Source: Siphonodentalium dalli (lineage: Eukaryota > Mollusca > Scaphopoda > Gadilida > Siphonodentaliidae). Taken from it: a stretch of DNA of 64,000 nt. Positions 10,637 to 22,900 of the stretch are shown one piece after another; within the stretch, counting starts at the first letter, position 1; every line of letters begins with the position of its first letter. The position numbers were made by a program, and so were the translations under genes. The notes beneath the pieces were generated by a model, which made no database searches, was not told where the DNA came from, and worked only from the letters and a program-made list of their open reading frames with translations. The stretch is taken from assembly GCA_032622095.1 (NCBI GenBank), contig CP136069.1, forward strand, positions 70,395,319 through 70,459,318, written 5' to 3'.

Positions 10637-11110
10637 CTGTAACCCAAGTCTTGAAATAGTATGTGTGTCATTTGCAGAATGAGGTCCACATAGGGTGGAT
10701 TTAGTGACGCTATCACGCACGACGGTCTATATATACACATGTAGCGTCACCAAATTTATGCACCCTCTGGGAACCGCTTTTTGCTGAGATCTCAACTGCT
10801 ATGGGAGACCAAGGATCAGATTGAAGTTTGCCAGAACTTGGTGATGATCACACATTAGTCACATCGGTTATGCATTTCCTCTTCTGCACATTAAGGGATA
10901 TAGAATCTGAATAGAAGGAAACATAACTAAAACAATGCTATTTGAGACTATCAATACTTCCCAGAAGATGAGGACTAAGCAGAATGCGGTCCCAAGAGGC
11001 TCATTTTGGGGACGCTAGCCCGCTGTGCTGGGTATCGTCACTAAATTTATCCTCTGGTGACCTCATTATGCAAATGACAGACACACTATTTCAAGGCTTG
11101 TTGTAACCGG
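10637..11110. repeat. Foldback element with about 120-bp imperfect inverted ends
   Basis: The left end (CTTGAAATAGTATGTGTGTC...) recurs inverted at 10990-11110, sharing GTCATTTGCA, AATGAGGTC and ATTTAGTGACG words. The interior is non-coding. Confidence 0.7.
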
Positions 11111-11149
11111 CTTGGTATGCCAGTTTATCAAACAGTTCGTATATATATA

Positions 11150-12263
11150 CTAGCAGGTCGACCCGACTTCGTCCGGGCTGTTTCCCCTCTGCTTTTCGGC
11201 GAATTGCGCGATTTGACCTTGAATTGTCCATTTTGAAGGTCAAGGTCAGGTGGGGTCACGATTTGACCCGTCCAAAACACTGCCCAGACAAAAGTACTCG
11301 ACAAAAGTACCCTCAGAAGTCCGTGGACCCGACTTCGTCCGGGCTGTTTCCCCTCTGCTTTTCGGCGAATTGCGCGATTTTACATTGAATTGTCCATTTT
11401 GAAGGTCAAGGTGAGGTGGGGTCACGATTTGACCCGTCCAAAACACTGCCCGGACAAAAGTACCCGACAAAAGTACCCATCGAAATCCATCCGGTTTTAC
11501 CCGATTTGACCTTGAATTGATCATTTTGAAGGTCAACGTCAGGTCGGGGTCACGATTTGACCCGTCCAAAACACTGCCCGGACAAAAGTACCCGACAAAA
11601 GTACCCGTCGAAATTCATCCGGTTTTACCCGATTTGACCCGACTTCGTCCGGGCTGTTTCCCCTCTACTTTTCGGCGAATTGTGCGATTTGACCTTGAAT
11701 TGTCCATTTTGAAGGTCAAGGTCAGGTGGGGTCACGATTTGACCCGTCCAAAAGACTGCCGGAACAAAAGTACCCGACAAAAGTACCCGTCGAAATCCAT
11801 CCGGTTTTACACGATTTTACCTGGAATTGATAATTGTGAAGGTCAAGGTCAGGCCGGGTCACGATTTGACCCGACGAAAACACTCAGTGGACAAAAGATG
11901 TATCAAATTTCGTCGAAATCCCATCAAAATTCGCGATTTGACCTTGAATTGACCCGATTTCAAGGTCAAGGTCACGTCGCATGGGCAAACGAATAGGCAT
12001 ACAACACTCCCCATACGAAAGTATCCCCAGACACTAATTTTCATCGAAATCCCGTGATACTCGGGCGTTCGACCTTGAAATGACCCGATTTCAAGGTCAA
12101 TGTCACGTCGCACGGGCAAATTAATAAGCAATGCCACTCCCCGGCCGAAAGTAGCCCCACATACCAAGTTTTATGGAAATCGGCTCGGCCGTTTTCGAGT
12201 CTATCGCGAACAGACAGAGAGACAGACAGACACACATACATATTTCCCAAAATATATAATAGA
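11150..12263 (-). mobile_element. Non-autonomous Helitron (family Y) with internal tandem repeats
   Basis: Read on the minus strand it begins TCTATTATATATTTTGGG and ends with the hairpin CCCGGACGAAGTCGGG, about 11 nt, then CTAG, and is followed by T. That is Helitron architecture: 5' TC, 3' hairpin, CTRR, insertion between A and T, no TSD. The interior is three or so diverged repeats of about 140-170 bp with TGACCTTGA and TCAAGGTCA words. No Rep/helicase coding is present. Confidence 0.75.
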
Positions 12264-12344
12264 TATACGAACTCTCCGATACCGAGAGAAGTGTAATCGA
12301 GAGAGGACTTTCATTCTACCCTATACAGCTAAATTTGACAAAGT

Positions 12345-14437
12345 ATATGAAATTCTGTGATGATTTGGAACAATACATTCGCAGGCTTCGACTAAAAGAA
12401 TATTTCTATGGGAGGGAAAAACAGTTTAATGACAAACAAGCAAAGCAATCGCACTGGACACCGCCCCTGGGAGAAATGCTTCTTTAGACGTATACATTGA
12501 CACTTTCATAGAGAGGGCGAAAACTCAAATTCTTTCTAAAAAGCAGAGGTTATTATACAATCTCCGACCTTTAGAACGACGAGCCATCAGAACAAATCAG
12601 AACAAAAGAGATATTGTCATTAAACCTGCTGATAAGGGTGGTGCCACTGTTGTGATGCATAAAACGGCGTACATTCAGGAAGCGAAACGGCAACTTAACG
12701 ATCGGGAGTTTTATGTTTGTCTTGAAGAGGATCCCACTGCCGATTTCGAAAAAGAACTTTCACAACTTTTGGCGGAACTCCCAGAAGTAGATAGGAATTT
12801 ATTATCTCCCCGCTCACCGTTTAAAAACCGCGACCGGGTATCTCCTACACCCTGCTCAAGATTCACAAGGAAGGGAACCCCAGAAGACCCATCGTTTCGG
12901 GAATTGGGACCATCACCGAGAACATTTCGAGTTATGTCGATGCTACACTCAAACCGACAGTACTGTTCGCGCGTCAGATAGCTTTATACGGGATACTACC
13001 GATTTTATCAGGAAATTAAAGGCCGTTGGAACAACAAGTTCGGATACCCTGTTAGTCACCATGGATGTGGTGTCCCCATATTCTCAAATTGAACACACAG
13101 ATGGCATAACGGCAGTTCGACAGAGATTTCACGACGATGATACTGAATCAGACGGAATAACTAAAGATTCGGTTATGAAGTTAATTGAATATATTCTTTA
13201 ACATAACTATTTCGTGTTCGAGAATAAGTTTTACAGACAAATTAAAGGTACTGCAATGGGGACACACATGGCGCCTCAATATGCCAATATATTCATGACA
13301 GAGTTGGAAGAAAAGTTCTTAGCTACACAGACTCTCAAACCGCGAATTTATCTCAGGTTTATCGACGACATATTCATGATCTGGGAACACGGAGTCGCTG
13401 AATAGGAAATATGCCATCGAGTATTCAATCAGTGCAATCCTTCAATCCAGTTCAAAATAGAATTTTCTCACACCGATATCAGCTTTCTCGATGTTACAGT
13501 CGAAAACAATGCCGATCAGTTATTCACAAAAGTATTCAGAAAACCTACGGACATATTTTCATATCTACACCCCATTAGTTTTCATCCCGACCACACGAAA
13601 CAAGCCATTATCTATACAGTCAAGGCATTCGTTACCAACGCATCAATTCTCAGGAAAAAGTAAGAGACGAACAGTTCAGTGAACTACGCTCACAATTCTC
13701 GAATTTGGGATACGACAGACGTTCGATTAATAAACAATTGGGAAAAGCGAAATGTTTGGACAGGGAGATGCTCCTTCAATATCGGGACAAAACATCATCA
13801 GATCGAGTTCCCCTCGTGGTAAACTACCACCCACAGCTGGAAAAATTACGCACAATCACTACATCTCTGAATGGCATTACGAGCGAACTTCATCTCAGGA
13901 ACGTGTTTAACGAAAGACCGGATGTCGCCATGAGGCAACCACCCAACTTGAAGCGGAAATTAATAACAAGTAAGCTACCATCTTCTGGTAGACAGTCACC
14001 CAATGGTACATTTCCATGTAACAGGCCGAGATGTGGGATTTGTGTGTTAATTAACAAGGCCGGTGTTCTTATGCGCAATGGGCTCGTGTTCCAGGATGTG
14101 GGCCAGTTCTCATGTGTCTCAAGTGGTGTTGTGTATATCATTACGTGCCCCAGTTGTCCAGAAATGCATTATATTGGTGAAACAGGGCAACACTTCTCTG
14201 CAAACGAGTGACGGGCCTTAGGCATGCAGAACATTAACAACAGGGATTTGAACCTACCCATAGCAGAACATTTCTTTCAACCACACCACACACCCGATGG
14301 CATCCGCATCAAAGTATTAAGAGGTGGACTTTCGGACACGAACGAGAGACGTGTGGCCGAATTACAACATATAGAACTGTTTTGAAGTTTTTATCGTGGC
14401 ATTAATAAGGACCGTGGTTTCATGGCGAGTTGGTCAT
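12345..14437 (+). pseudogene. Penelope-like retroelement: reverse transcriptase plus GIY-YIG endonuclease (decayed)
   Basis: Frames from 12352 on read in order: QYIRRLRLKEYF, SHWTPP, then VIKPADKGGATVV (12618-12654), YIQEAKRQLND, VTMDVVSPYSQI (near 13060), YRQIKGTAMGTHMAPQYANI, LRFIDDIFMIWEHG with the RT catalytic DD (near 13355), SFLDVTVENNADQLFTKVFRKPTD, and a C-terminal GIY-YIG-type module VVYIITCPSC...MHYIGETG (14127-14190) followed, after a break, by LPIAEHFFQPHHTPDGIRI and GINKDRGF. This order is that of Penelope-like elements. At least five frameshifts or stops (for example after 12480, near 12830, 13000, 13405 and 14210) show it is dead. It abuts the Helitron at 11150-12263. Confidence 0.85.
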
Positions 14438-14616
14438 AATTTACAATTTCTCCTCGGTCCAACTCTCATTATCTAAAGTATCCTCATACATTGTATGGAC
14501 TGCTTCTAAGCTACATCAGTTCACATATACTCAAGCATTGACTTTTCTTCACAACGCTACACATGTAGCTTCTATATTTGGCGCGTCTTTCACCTGTAAG
14601 TTTCCCCGCCATTTTT

Positions 14617-15390
14617 CATTTGGTCACGATTTGACCCGTCCAAAACACTCCCCGGACAAAAGTACATTTTTATACCCGTCGAAATGCGCGTTTTTATACC
14701 CGTCGAATTTGACCTTGATTTGACCATTTTGAAGCTCAAGGTCAGGTCGGGGTCACGATTTGACCCGTCCAAAACACTGCCCGTCCAGAACACTCCCCGG
14801 ACAAAAGTATTCCTAGGTATAAAATTTCGTCGAAATCGGTCCGTTTTACCAGATTTGACCTTGAATTGATCAAGGTCTGGTCAGGATAACGATTTGTCCA
14901 AAACAAAGCAGCACCCTTATGATGTCATACAGAAAAAGCCTCTCGGCATTTCTGGAACCCGTTGGTCGTATAATTCGATTTTTCATGGGACTCCACGCTT
15001 TAATTGTATTAGGCAATTATCGAAGAGACATAAACGCATTTATTAACAATTTTGCCAGCCTTGGGAAGATTCGATCGTAGAAGCGAGTTCTATGCAATGG
15101 AAATGCATGCATATTTCCTATGAAACGGTTTAACAGTGTCTAAACGCTCATTATCAACGACACTGCGGATACGAACGCTATTTAACTATCACGCGATTAA
15201 CCCCCACAATTCCAAGACGGCGGCAGTGGGAATGGAGAATGAGCGCCCGGAGCTTCTCAAACACAATGCGACGACACTTCATGTGGGTTTTTACCAATAG
15301 ATAGCAAGTTTGGTCGAAATCCGTCCGGCAGTTTTCCCGGCCATATATATCAGCAAAACCGTGCATGCGTGTCGCCGGTGGTTTTCCGTT
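14617..15390 (-). mobile_element. Decayed Helitron (family Y-like) remnant
   Basis: Contains GGTCACGATTTGACCCGTCC, TGACCTTGA and GCCCGGACAAAAG-type words in the same orientation as 11150-12263, then ACGACACTGCGGATACGAAC, which also occurs near 38393 in another remnant. The CTAG end is not seen, so it is truncated. The open frame from 15310 is within or beside it and has no family signal. Confidence 0.5.
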
Positions 15391-15865
15391 AGAATACCGA
15401 CGACAGAGTTACAAAAATGCAATGCGCGGGAAGATCTTATTCCCGCGGAACTGGAACACTACACACGTAAACAGGTTGTAGATTATTTGTGCCGGAGCTG
15501 CTCCTATGTATGCGCAAATGTAACACACGTTACTGTCGCAAGGCCAACATTCTACGAAGAATCGCCCACAAAAGGTATAATGTCGGACGATCGAGGCCAG
15601 TTTTCGTGTTGCAGCTGGGCGAGTGTTTGTTGTATTCGTTGCACGTCATTAAAGGGACTCAAAAATAATCGCCACCATGTTGTTGTTGTTGAAATCAGCT
15701 GTTCACTGCCTGTTCCTAACGCTTCTTCAAACTGCATGCATGGTTTATCTCCCCTGGTATGCTATAAATAAATTGGGGCTATACCTAATTAGCTTTTTTT
15801 TGTCAGTGACAGCAAGCATGGTTTCAGGATATCGTTAGAAAAAAAAGCAAAATTCTAAAAGTTAC
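15391..15865. other. No recognised gene
   Basis: A 153-codon open frame crosses this region (15310-15771). Its composition is patchy and it overlaps repeat sequence, so I do not call it. Confidence 0.4.
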
Positions 15866-16206
15866 GGAGTTGCACATACCTGCAATGTTCTGCATACTTC
15901 TCAGTCTTCTGAGTGTGACTTGATGTGGTACAATAAGAAACAGCAGGTATTTATCTGGTGGGTCCGCTTTGTAAATTATAAAATTTTGCAATAAATATAT
16001 TTTTGAGAATTTTTTTCTGGAATTACATCACTTGACCTACATATTAATTTTGTCAGATTTGAAATATCAATATTGAATATAAAATTCAAAAATAAATACA
16101 CCATCATCTATAATGCCAATGGAACAAGTTCCAATCGGACCTGCCAGATACATGTAAATACCTGTTGTTTTCAAGTCACACTCAGAAGTACGGTATGTGC
16201 AACTCT
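15866..16206. repeat. Foldback element with GAGTTGCACATACC ends
   Basis: GAGTTGCACATACC at the left is matched by GGTATGTGCAACTC at 16193-16206. CTGAGTGTGACTTGA and GCAGGTATTTA blocks also recur inverted inside. The arms are about 110 bp and imperfect. Confidence 0.7.
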
Positions 16207-16542
16207 AGCTAGTTCAGTCTTGAACGTAGTGCGTATCCTTCCTTGCTGGAAGCAGCAATATGCGAAAGCGGTCATGTTGACCTAGTGCAACCAGCGATGT
16301 ATATATTTACGTCCATGGTGCAACTCTAAATGTTGCTCTGCAGATTTGCATGGAAATCCCCATTCAAAATTGGTCACTTGACATCCCTCTTAAACTTAAA
16401 GAACAAATACATGTACAGAAAAGAACAAATACAGACGAGATGATGGATCAGTCACAGGCATGCTGTTTGAGGTAAAGCTCCCACCCTCAAAGAATGAAGG
16501 AAAGAACAGTGACTGGTTCAATACCACAAAATAGTCAAGGGG

Positions 16543-16860
16543 TTGGTTTCAGCCCTGCCTAAGCCTGATTATCTAGAACACGAGAAGAAAGACACAAGGG
16601 AAATACAGCCAACAAATTTTGAGGACTGTGTCAGTCAAAATCTGGTGAAGAAGCTTGTGTGTAACAACACAGAATCGTTCCAACTTCTGCGTACCAGCAG
16701 CTCACAATACGAACACTCCTTCTTTGTTAAAACAACTGTGGAATGGAACTACCTGGAACAGTCGGTTGTTGATATCGGTGATATTGACGGTTTTCTATCT
16801 GCTCTGCGAGGGGAACAACAGTATGGAGTGTTTTCAACAATTCTAACAAGGAGCTATTGC
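16543..16860 (+). pseudogene. C-terminal fragment of a LINE reverse transcriptase ORF
   Basis: The frame contains SFQLLRTSSSQYEHSFFVKT then TVEWNYLEQSVVDIGDIDGF. The pattern Y-x-x-SFF...T...WN.L...VV......F..AL is the usual tail of LINE ORF2 proteins of CR1/L2-like clades. No RT core precedes it, so this is a 5'-truncated copy. It is a different family from the LINEs at 18958 and 32339, which end in a CxxC...HxxxxC motif. Confidence 0.55.
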
Positions 16861-17509
16861 TTAAAGGCACGTGAGGCCTTAGTTGTCGAAAATATTCATA
16901 TTTGTTCCAATCACCGTAAACAGAAAAACATTAAAACGCATACAGTTTCGGTCATGTATACCATGACCATCGCGTAAACAGCATGTTATCATAAAGATTT
17001 ACTATATTTTCTTAAGCAAGAGCCTGATTGTGTTTCAGAAGACAACACAATGATGCTGGCTAATCACACACAAATGGCATAAACGCTCTTTATTCGTTCC
17101 ATATCAGGAATTCAACCACAAAGAACGCTCTTTATGTTTACCATCATAATATAAACAAACGCCAGAAAAGTAACTTTCTATGCTTTTGTTTACATAACAA
17201 TGGTCAAAAATATGACAATAACATACTGTTTAAGCGATATTTCTTATTTGTATACGGACAAAGTCCGTCTACATTTTGTTGTTCTTTCTGTTTGTGGTGG
17301 TTTTTGACGGGTGGAAATATTTTCACAGGATACCCACCGCCAAGGCCAACCGTACCTTTAAATATTTAAAATTTATGCTTGTTTATCATATATAATAAAT
17401 TATTTTTCTATTATTTCGCTTGCTGCTTATATTTATACTCCAAAATAATTTTGGATGGCTCAAACAACAACATTATCATTGCATATATTAAGTACTATAT
17501 GGGAGATTA
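16861..17509. other. No recognised gene
   Basis: AT-rich; one AACGCTCTTTATT word at 17080 is shared with the Helitron X family. Nothing else supported. Confidence 0.4.
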
Positions 17510-17905
17510 ATCTAACATTTAATGGCTGATTACGCTTAAGCTTAACTCCATTACGCTTAAGCATAATTGGTTTGTATTGCCTTACAACGTTATATGTAAT
17601 GGTAGGCCTACATGTATCTAACTTAGTAAGGTTTAATGTTCTGGGCGGATGGTAAGATTACTAGCATCGTAATTGACTGCATCAATTTCAGCATCAGTGG
17701 AGTTTTTCCAATTCTATTACGCTTTACTTTAGCGTAAATGCATTATGTGTGATCGTAAATGAATTTCGCATAATCATAATGTAATACGCTTAAGTATGGT
17801 ATACTGGAAATCTAAATTACACTTAGGCATTGTGCATTAAGCTTAAATTTATGCTTAAGCATAATGAATTACACTTAAGCGTGATTAGCAATTAAATGTG
17901 AATTT
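17510..17905. repeat. Cluster of GCTTAAGC palindromes, cluster 1
   Basis: At least eight variants of (T/C)GCTTAAGC(A/G)TAATT occur in about 390 bp, in irregular spacing. The block is followed by AATGTGAATTTGGCCTCC, a flank shared with cluster 3 at 28725. Confidence 0.8.
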
Positions 17906-18059
17906 GGCCTCCATTATGTGTACTATTGTTGTTTCGTACACTATTGCCCCACGTGTTTGGTTGTTTCGCACCATATATTTGGCCATTTCTCACCACATGT
18001 TTTGTCGTTTCCCACAACTGTCATGCGTTCCTTTTGAAAACATACTTTGAAAAAGAACA

Positions 18060-18733
18060 TACAGTAATGCCCAAAGTAATTGACCCCTTAACCACACCAG
18101 GATTATGGAAAATAATTCAGGATTTAGTTGGAAATATGGCTTGTTGCTATTCGTTGGAAAGCTCTCGTCGAGAGCTTTCCGATGAATGGCAACAAGCCAT
18201 ATTTCCAACTAAATCCTGAAAAATTACCCATAATTCTGCTGTGGTTAAAGTCGCCGTCGCGAAAATTCTCAATATATGTTCAGTCACAGTGACACACGAA
18301 CTTCGTCCAAATATGTACGATTTTTACTCCGGAGTTGTTGGCCACGCGAATAATTCATGTCGTATTATTCAATATTTTATTACACACATAAATACATTCC
18401 GAATTCACGATTTCCAACGAAAACGAAACATGTTTGTGAACTAAAACAAAACCACGCAGAAACCGATTTCGATAACACAATGTCAACAGAATGCCGCAAG
18501 GTGATTAATGACGTCACGGGTCAAAAATAAATTACACCCAATCTGCAGTTCGCGTTTACAGCTGTGCGCATGCCAGGGGGGGTTTCCTGGAATGCGAATC
18601 GATAGCGGCTAATCTTGGGACGATTAATTTCGTTCTCAGAACGACTCTGTTGGTCTAATAAGCGGGGAAATGGGTAAAATATGAACTTCGCGACGGCGAC
18701 TTTAAGTGGTCAATTACTTTGGGCATTACTGTA
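18060..18733. mobile_element. Mariner-type palindromic MITE, copy 1 (interrupted)
   Basis: The ends TACAGTAATGCCCAAAGT and ACTTTGGGCATTACTGTA are inverted, within TA, as in Tc1/mariner MITEs. The body is a near-perfect foldback of TTTAGTTGGAAATATGGCTTG about a TCTCGTCGAGA centre near 18172. A second element is inserted at 18249-18701. Related copies are at 26068-26249 and 26336-26445. Confidence 0.9.
18249..18701. mobile_element. TTAA-inserted non-autonomous element nested in the MITE
   Basis: 15-bp perfect TIRs AGTCGCCGTCGCGAA, flanked by TTAA on both sides (18245-18248 and 18702-18705). The copy at 26068-26249 shows the uninterrupted GTGGTTAAGGAGTCAATTA, which confirms one TTAA as the target. 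TTAA duplication is typical of piggyBac-type transposition, though the TIR itself does not prove the family. No coding content. Confidence 0.85.
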
Positions 18734-19204
18734 TTAAGTTATCTGATGACAACGCGCCAATTGGACACATTTTTTTTTTAAATCCCAAATTGTTACAACA
18801 AAGTTCACGTTATTTAAAAAAAAAACATATCAATAGACCCAGTCTAAATAAAATTAGACCGTGTTTCATTTCTTTCTTACGAGTCTGGATATCTATCAGA
18901 CTGCAATATACCTTATACTAAATGATACGATTCATCCAGTACATACATGTGTATATATATATATCCTTTATTTTCCTCCGTTACACGAAGAGCTTATCAA
19001 ACATTAAACATCATAATACAAATATTTACACAAGTGGGATGAACAGGTGAAGAAGACATATACAAATGAATACAAATTCAGACAGAAATCAAAATCAGAG
19101 CGACAGACATACAATGTACATATACGCAGACAGCTATGTCGATTGGCAGGTATGCGGACACATGCAGGCGAACAGATATACATACATACACTGACGAGCG
19201 GACG

Positions 19205-19309
19205 GATGTACAGACATGTACGCAGTCATAGACACACACGCGCACCCACACATATATACATATATATATACACACACACATACATACACATACATATACA
19301 TATATATAT

Positions 19310-19348
<39 letters not shown>

Positions 19349-19490
19349 GCTATATATAGCTATATATATATATATATATATACATACATATACATACATA
19401 CATACACACACACATACACATACACATACATATGCATACACACATACACATACAATACACATATATACACACATATAAATATGGACAGGG
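19205..19490. repeat. TA/CATA microsatellite block
   Basis: Long (TA)n, (CACA/TACA)n tracts within the 3' UTR region of LINE copy 1. The reading frames here are low-complexity artefacts. Confidence 0.95.
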
Positions 19491-19941
19491 CAAGCACACA
19501 AAAGCAAACATGCACGCATACGATCATATAATAATTCACTGCATGTATAAGGACGTACATACGAGTATTCACACTCGGATGCAAACTTTCATTTAATCAC
19601 AAGTTTTCCTAGCTTGTGTTTAATTTCAGTTGGTATTGACACGAATATGCCTGAGTCTATCTGGAGACGATATCAATGATCCAACTTTGGAGCGAGGTAC
19701 TTACCCGATGTGACAAACGAAGGTCCCCCAAGGTGTGGGGCCACTTTATTTGCACATCAGCTAATGTATCACTAAGAAGTTGAACAGGTAATGCAAAAAT
19801 TGTGGTTGTAGAGTGTCTCGCAAATTGATTGTCAACAAATATAAAATTATATGCTTGAAGGTTGTTATTTACAGAATGTGCCAAGCAAATTAGCGTTACA
19901 ACTATATGGATAATAAAGGGGCACATGTAAAGGGAGTTCAG

Positions 19942-22900
19942 TTAAGGATTGACAAGCAGATTGCTATCTACGACGAGATTGATCTCCTTTGTATACTGGG
20001 ACCACATTCCGTATGAATTCCTCACCACGAAGAGCGAAAATTCGTTCAGGTTGAGTATTTGTCTCCTGATATCGTCAGACAGGATAGAAAGAAATACCAT
20101 CACTTGGTCCTTCTGTGTGAGAGCATCAATGAATAAAAAACATGGTATGCCGAAAATGTCAATTAATGAAAACCACATTTGGATTCTAGACTCTGAAGTC
20201 GAAGAGCAATCCAGTAAGGCATGCTCCACAATATCAACATAAACTTTGCCACACAGTTTGCAATGTCCGCATTCTGGGGAGGTACGTGTATGCAGGGCCA
20301 GAAGCTTCGCAGCAAGCAAGAATTTATGTTTTTCCTGTGAATGTGATCTACAAGATCTCCAAAAGAATAGATTTTGACATTATATTATGATTTTGTGCGA
20401 ACGTTGCTAGTGATTCAGAGCTTCTCATGCGCTCTTCACATTCACGATTTTGTATATCGTTAATATGTTGTGTGGTGATTGTTTTCCATTCACCTTTGGA
20501 TGGGAAATTACCATGTGTGGCGTAGTTGTGAAGATATGAATATAAATTATACCGTTTTAGTATGGATATAACATCGTTGATAAAAGAAGATTCATCAGTT
20601 GACGTTTGCGAAAGGTGGTCGGCCAATCGCGAGGAGAAGATTTCTTGCGACGATTTTCCTTGCGTCATTCTACAGAGGTTCCCCAAAAAACATAGTTTTC
20701 GTTTATCAACAATCGACGACAAGGAACCTGTTCCAAGGAGAGATTGGACTACATCAGTTCGGGATCGTGTGGGCAATCCTTGGATGCGTTTGATGCAGAA
20801 CCTATGTGCTCGTTCCAGAGATGTCAAATTTGTCTCACTGAGCCCACACATAAGTTCTGTCCCATAAAGACTTTTGGGTAAAACAACCGAAGAATATATT
20901 GTAAGGCAGCTGAGTGGGGTAATCCCACCAGCATACATACCGGCGTTACTTAACATGAGATAGACTGATCTAATTTTCTCACATATGTGACTGGAGAGCT
21001 TGCTAGCATGTGACTCGCGATGTAAAGGTATGCCAAGGTGTGTAATTTTGTCAGATTCGGATATCGGTTTGTCGTTGAGGATCCACGTATTTATCGTGCG
21101 ATTTCTAGCATTAGAATTTGTTTCATTGAACACGACCACCTTACATTTGTCCTGGTTATAACAAAATCGCCATTTCCGGCTATACTCTCCACATACGTTG
21201 CACAACTGTTGTACACCGGTTGCTGTCAGAGACAAAAGCGTCATGTCGTCAGCTTGTGTTGGTGCTACACAGTTTATGGAATTCAATCGCAAGCCATGAG
21301 GATTTGAAAATAGGTCAGCCAAAAGGTCATCAATGAACAGCATGTATAAAAGAGGGGCTAATATGCTTCCTTGTCTTGTTCCTTGGTTTATGGGGATTAG
21401 TTTGGAAGTTAAATTATTAAAGCGGACAGCGCATTGTAGACCACAAAGGAGAGTTTTGATAATGTGCCATATTTTACCGCATAAACCTCTCTGGAGTAAT
21501 TTGAACAACAATCCGTTTATCCACACTGTATCAAACGCTTTACGTGCGTCGAGAAAGCAAGCATAAAGGGGGCTGTGTAGCTCTTTGGTATATGATATGC
21601 ATTCACTGATTATGTAGGAAGAGTGCATGCTGCTTACCCCTTTCTGAAATCCGTGCTGTAGGGAGTTAACTTGGATAAGATGTGGGGCATGAGATTCCAG
21701 ACGATGAAATATGATTTTTTCGAGAATCTTATAGAGGATAGGAAGCAAGGTTATAGCTCTGTAGTTATCAAATTTCGTCTTTGGTTTGCTGCCCCCTTTG
21801 TACAGTGGCACCATGACTCCGATTTTCGCCTGTGATGGTATGTGATGGAATTCCAACATTTTGGTGAACATGTGGGCGATAGTATGTAATATATACTCAC
21901 CGCCATATAAAATGTGCTCATATGATATGGAATCATGACCTGGGGCTTTCCCTTTGCTTACTGATCTGAGTACATTTTCAAGTTCATCAGACTTAACATC
22001 GTAGCATAAAAGTGAATCAAGATTACCTGATAAATCATTGTGGTCCCGGGATACTATAGCATTAACGTTTTCAAAGTGGGATTTGTCAAAGGTTTCACTT
22101 TGAAGAGGTGAGTAAAGAATTTCGTAATATGCTGCCCATGCTTCTATCACTTCAGGGGGATCACGGAGTGTCTTGGCGTCTACTTCGAATAAATGTTGGG
22201 CGGCTGCCTTTCTCCGTGCTTTATGAGCATTAAAGGCTCGAAAAAAATTGTCCATGTCTGTTTCAGCAAGGGTGTCAAGCCTTTCGTCGGCTTTTCTGAG
22301 AAACTGTTCATTGGCCCTTCGGTATTCACGTCGAAAGAGGCATTTTGCGTCTTTGTAATTTCGATATGCAATGTGAGTGTCATCGCGTGGACTGTCTGCT
22401 TCCAGCCAAATGCGCCGATACGAAGTCATTGTTTTGTGCAGCTCATTCAAATGTTCGTGCCAAAATGGCTTGAGATGGCGATTAAATTTCTTCGGGGCCA
22501 CAAACATTTGTGAAGACTCTTTTAGGCTGAGTGTAACATCGTCATAAAATTTGTCTAAATCTCATGTACTTTTAATTGCATATGTCGGTAAAGTTTCGCA
22601 AACGTGTGATTGATAAAGCCACAGATCCTCGTTTGAAGAGGAGAGCTTTTTCCAGTTCGGCCTGGCTGGGTTTACACTTGTCGGTGACGATTCTATTTCC
22701 GCCTCATATGATATGCACATTTGGATTGGACGGTGATTTGACACATTGGAAGAGTTATCCAAAATTTTAACGCTGGCTATTCTGCGTGTATCAGAAATTG
22801 GAATCAGAATATGATCTATAATTGTCCCGTGATTACCACCAGCAGCTACAAATGTAAAGCGAGGATCGCTGCAGACGGGTTTACTGTTGACAGATTGTAT

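Noticed and set aside
14590-14869. Short frames with VRSGSRFDPSKTLP-like peptides, also at 11.5 and 47.2 kb
   Set aside because: The recurring peptide is translation of the Helitron Y repeat, in different frames at different sites.
15310-15771. 153-codon open frame with clustered cysteines
   Set aside because: It begins in Helitron-like repeat sequence and no recognisable domain spacing is present.
19047-19584. Several frames of 70-100 codons on both strands
   Set aside because: They translate TA/CA microsatellites (VCVYIYM-type low complexity).
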